A stretch of DNA of 55,506 nt from Bacteroidales bacterium. GTDB taxonomy: Bacteria > Bacteroidota > Bacteroidia > Bacteroidales > WCHB1-69. The stretch is from assembly GCA_017525245.1 (NCBI GenBank), contig JAFXTE010000002.1, forward strand, positions 1 through 55,506. Direction: 5' to 3'. The position numbers and the translations under genes are program-made. The notes beneath the pieces are model-generated. The model was not told the origin of the DNA. It saw only the letters and a list, made by a program, of their open reading frames with translations, and did not search any database. This document shows positions 52,944 to 55,506 of the stretch, piece after piece (position 1 is the first letter of the stretch; the number at the start of each line of letters is the position of its first letter).

Positions 52944-53861
52944 ATGAACCCTATACCAGATAACAACAAGCTTCCCGTCACCCCTGAAATCCGCGACTAC
53001 GTTGAGGCGCACATCATCCCGCTGTACGACGGGTTCGACAAGGCGCACCAGCGCGATCACGTGCGGATGGTGATTTCGCAAAGCATGGACTTGGCGGCGC
53101 AGATGGAGGTGGATGCGGACATGGTCTATATTATCGCCGCCTATCACGACATCGGGTTGTGCGAGGGGCGGGAGCACCACCACGAAGTGTCGGCACGGAT
53201 GCTGCTCGCCGACAACGAATTACGGAAGTGGTTCTCGGAAAGCCAGTTGCAGACAATGGCGGAGGCCGTGGAGGACCACCGTGCCTCCTCCGACCACGCT
53301 CCGCGCAGTCTCTACGGGCGCATCGTGGCCGAAGCCGACCGCTTCATCGACCCCGACACCATCATCAGACGCACCGTGCAGTATGGCATGGAACACTACC
53401 CCGAGTTAGACAAGGAGGGGCATTACGAGCGGATGGTGCAGCACCTGCACGAGAAGTACGGTCGTGGTGGCTACCTGCACCTCTGGTTCGACCACTCCCC
53501 CAACGCAGAGCGGCTGGAGGCCCTGCGCAAAACCATCGATGACGAAGCCGCGCTGAGACGGAAGTTTGAGGAATCTTACGGACAGGAGCGGGCGGCCCGA
53601 CGGATGGAATTCGACGCAGTCATCATCCAAAACGAGAACATGGACGCCGCCTACGTGGAAGTCCCCTTCGACATCAAAGCCCTGTACGGCAAAGGCCGCC
53701 TTTCCGTCCACGCCACCTTCGACGGCGTGCCCTACGACGGTCAGATCGTCAAGATGGGAACGCCCTGTTTCATCATCGGCGTCCGCAAGGACATCCGCAA
53801 GCAAATCGGGAAAAGTTTCGGCGACGAGGTACACGTCACGTTTGAGGAGTCGTTGAAATGA
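52944..53861 (+). CDS. HD-domain hydrolase fused to a DUF1905-like domain
   Basis: A 305-residue protein. Residues about 20-175 form an HD domain: His39 (QRDHVRMV), His68-Asp69 (AAYHDIGL) and a further acidic/His set ([27 protein letters not shown]), which suggests a metal-dependent phosphohydrolase. Residues about 220-305 match the DUF1905 barrel ([49 protein letters not shown]). The two are usually separate proteins. The frame opens at a TTG (52932), but the ATG at 52944 is preferred. The substrate is unknown. It shows high GC content and stands alone. Confidence 0.8.
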   Translation: MNPIPDNNKLPVTPEIRDYVEAHIIPLYDGFDKAHQRDHVRMVISQSMDLAAQMEVDADMVYIIAAYHDIGLCEGREHHHEVSARMLLADNELRKWFSESQLQTMAEAVEDHRASSDHAPRSLYGRIVAEADRFIDPDTIIRRTVQYGMEHYPELDKEGHYERMVQHLHEKYGRGGYLHLWFDHSPNAERLEALRKTIDDEAALRRKFEESYGQERAARRMEFDAVIIQNENMDAAYVEVPFDIKALYGKGRLSVHATFDGVPYDGQIVKMGTPCFIIGVRKDIRKQIGKSFGDEVHVTFEESLK

Positions 53862-53919
53862 TGTCGGAAGCAAAAGCAACAGTCTAATTCATAGAAAGTT
53901 AATTCACCAATTCTATTTT

Positions 53920-53966
53920 TTTGTCATTTTATGATTATCGTTTTATGACAAAAATTTGTATCTTTG
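53920..53966 (+). promoter_or_regulatory. Promoter with inverted-repeat operator before the ATPase gene
   Basis: The -7 box TATCTTTG is at 53959-53966. An 8-bp perfect inverted repeat, TTTGTCAT (53920-53927) and ATGACAAA (53945-53952), with a 17-bp spacer, straddles the expected -33 region, a good place for a repressor or activator. Confidence 0.55.
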
Positions 53967-53987
53967 CCGCGGATATAAACTAAAGAT

Positions 53988-55109
53988 ATGATAAACCCTT
54001 TTGTTACAACCGGTTATGCGGGCGCAGACTATTTCTGCGACAGAGTGCAGGAGACCAAAGACATCACGGCGTGGCTGCAGAACGGCAACAACATCGCCTT
54101 GATTTCACCCCGGCGTTATGGCAAAACAGACTTGATACGCCATTGCTTTGAACAGCCGGAAATAAAAGACAACTGTTACACTTTCATCATAGACATCTAC
54201 TCCACCAAGTCTCTGTCGGAGATGGTCAACAAAATGGGGCGCACCATCCTCGAAGTGCTTAAGCCCAAGGGGAAAAGGCATTGGGAAACGTTTCTCAACA
54301 TCGTCCATTCGCTTAAGGCTGGGATCTCCTACGACGCCATGGGGTTGCCCTCTTGGGATGTGTCGGTAGGTGAGATAGCCAATCCCAACAACACGCTGGA
54401 AGAGATCTTCCACTATTTGCAGCAAGCCGACAAGCGGTGTTTCGTGGCCATAGACGAGTTCCAGCAAATCCTCAAGTATGACGATGCAAATGTGGAAGCG
54501 GCATTACGCACACACGTCCAATACTGCAGCAATGCCAATTTCGTTTTCATGGGATCGCAACGACACCTGATGGGAGGCATGTTCGTCTCCCCCGGAAGGC
54601 CTTTCTACCAAAGTGTCACCGTGATGAACCTCGGACTGATTGACCGGAAGAAATATTGGGATTTTTGCCAGATTCATTTCGAGAAAAACAGAAGAACCAT
54701 CGACCAGGAGGTGGTGGAGCATTTGTATGACCGCTTCGAAGGGATCACCTTTTACCTGCAGAAAGTAATGAATGTGCTTTTCATGCGCACCCCGGAAGGC
54801 GGAAATTGCAGCATCGACGACCTACAACCCTCCATTGACTACATCGTGGACTTCACGCAAGCCACATACGAGGATTTGATGTACCAGCTTCCCGAAAAAC
54901 AATGCCGCGTGCTGAAAGCCATCGCACTCGAAGGCAAAGCCAAGCACATCACCTCGGGAAAGTTTGCCAAACAATACCGATTAGCGTCACCCAGCGCCGT
55001 GAAATCAGCCGTCAATGCCCTGTTGGACAGGGATCTGATCACGATGGACAAAGGGGTTTACCAAGTGTATGACAAATTTTTAGAAATCTGGTTGAGAAGA
55101 GCCCTATGA
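53988..55109 (+). CDS. Stand-alone AAA/STAND-type ATPase (archaeal-ATPase-like)
   Basis: The 373-residue protein has a P-loop SPRRYGKTDLI (about residues 40-50), a Walker B CFVAIDEFQQI (about 150), a sensor-like FVFMGSQRH and a C-terminal winged-helix-like region (KAIALEGKAKHITSGKFAKQ, SPSAVKSAVNALLDRDLI). This is the layout of the ATP-binding proteins of the archaeal ATPase/MNS clade common in Bacteroidetes. They may sense invaders or control transcription, but the function of this branch is unknown. There is no signal peptide. It has its own promoter and converges with the AlkD-like gene, which ends 19 bp away. Confidence 0.85.
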   Translation: MINPFVTTGYAGADYFCDRVQETKDITAWLQNGNNIALISPRRYGKTDLIRHCFEQPEIKDNCYTFIIDIYSTKSLSEMVNKMGRTILEVLKPKGKRHWETFLNIVHSLKAGISYDAMGLPSWDVSVGEIANPNNTLEEIFHYLQQADKRCFVAIDEFQQILKYDDANVEAALRTHVQYCSNANFVFMGSQRHLMGGMFVSPGRPFYQSVTVMNLGLIDRKKYWDFCQIHFEKNRRTIDQEVVEHLYDRFEGITFYLQKVMNVLFMRTPEGGNCSIDDLQPSIDYIVDFTQATYEDLMYQLPEKQCRVLKAIALEGKAKHITSGKFAKQYRLASPSAVKSAVNALLDRDLITMDKGVYQVYDKFLEIWLRRAL

Positions 55110-55128
55110 CAGGGAAAGACAGCTCGTT

Positions 55129-55506
55129 TTACCGTCCCAACATCCGTTTCCGTTCCTCCTCAGGGAAGCGTTCGATAGCGTAGCGCAGCATCGTGCGGGG
55201 CATTGTGGTACGGTGGGGTTCGAGCCATTCGCGGAGGCGTTGCTCGTCGCGCTTGCCCGCCTCGCGCAACAACCAGCCGGCGGCCTTCTGCAGCAGGTCG
55301 TGCAACGGCTCGGGCTTCTTCAGGAAAAGCTCCGCCAACGCGTAGGTGTCGTCTAACTCGCCGTGGCGCAGGAACTGCATCGTGGTGACGATGCCAATGC
55401 GTTGCTCCCAGATGGTGGTACCGTTTTCCACCATGTCGTACAGCATCTTGCGGTCCTTGTCGAGGAGCCAGACACCGAGGATCTCGTAGCAGGTGAGATC
55501 GACCAA
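55129..55506 (-). CDS. DNA alkylation repair protein (AlkD-like), 5' end outside window
   Basis: The 126-codon minus-strand frame is open to the window edge. It matches the C-terminal half of AlkD-type HEAT-repeat glycosylases: LVDLTCYEILGVWL, TIWEQRIGIVTTMQFL, PLHDLLQKAAGWLLREAGKR and MPRTMLRYAIERFPEEER. AlkD removes positively charged alkylated bases such as 7-methylguanine. The first codon in the window is TTG within the conserved LVDL motif, so the true start lies beyond 55506. The visible part is intact. Confidence 0.88.
   Translation of the reverse strand: MVDLTCYEILGVWLLDKDRKMLYDMVENGTTIWEQRIGIVTTMQFLRHGELDDTYALAELFLKKPEPLHDLLQKAAGWLLREAGKRDEQRLREWLEPHRTTMPRTMLRYAIERFPEEERKRMLGR

Overview
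The window looks like chromosomal DNA of a Bacteroidales bacterium. Many genes are preceded by the Bacteroidetes -7 element TAnnTTTG (mostly TATCTTTG or TATTTTTG), Shine-Dalgarno sequences are weak, and the CotH-like protein ends in a type IX secretion (Por) sorting domain. A FISUMP-domain lipoprotein and a GH78 rhamnosidase fit the same group. No species can be named from the sequence alone.

Layout. Positions 1-7,250 are accessory: the start of a membrane protein leaving the window, an AbiEi/AbiEii-type toxin-antitoxin pair bracketed by degenerate direct repeats (the right one abuts a truncated nuclease gene), and seven minus-strand genes of mostly unknown function (FISUMP lipoprotein, WG-repeat protein, two zinc-ribbon proteins). 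Positions 7,350-15,230 hold the most interesting block: a sigma factor, a membrane anti-sigma-like protein, a membrane-anchored protein of unknown family, a caspase-like protease, a multi-pass membrane protein and a membrane-anchored TPR-CHAT protease, with two small membrane-protein ORFs. Directly after it (15,305-17,513) lie a HAD-like phosphatase, a phosphoribosyltransferase-like protein and a DprA/SLOG-like protein. I suggest that this is a protease-controlled transcription/effector system, resembling in logic the TPR-CHAT/Csx30/RpoE part of type III-E CRISPR but with no CRISPR present, possibly with a nucleotide-signal arm.

Positions 17,514-22,920 are a repeat-rich region: 96-98 bp elements with 12-13 bp inverted ends, arranged in composite blocks of about 400 bp. 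They surround two defence-type genes (a DUF1016/YhcG PD-(D/E)XK nuclease and a RibD-like deaminase fused to a RecG-C-type ATPase domain and a wHTH) which share a nearly identical ~170 bp promoter block. A fragment of a RhuM-like gene is also present.

Positions 22,920-42,990 are mostly core genes: MscS channel, two acyl-CoA synthetases, MsrC, ribosomal protein L25, LytTR regulator, Nth, TadA, initiator tRNA, ribosomal protein S1, PepD, GH78 rhamnosidase, AI-2E-family permease and CotH/T9SS protein. Positions 43,000-44,280 hold an IS200/RAYT-like HUH transposase next to two different GC-rich tandem repeats. Positions 44,300-55,506 carry ornithine aminotransferase, a 1.5-kresidue TamB-like protein, a two-gene HdrC/HdrB-like iron-sulfur module, a small membrane protein, an HD-DUF1905 fusion, a stand-alone ATPase and a partial AlkD-like DNA-repair gene running off the end.
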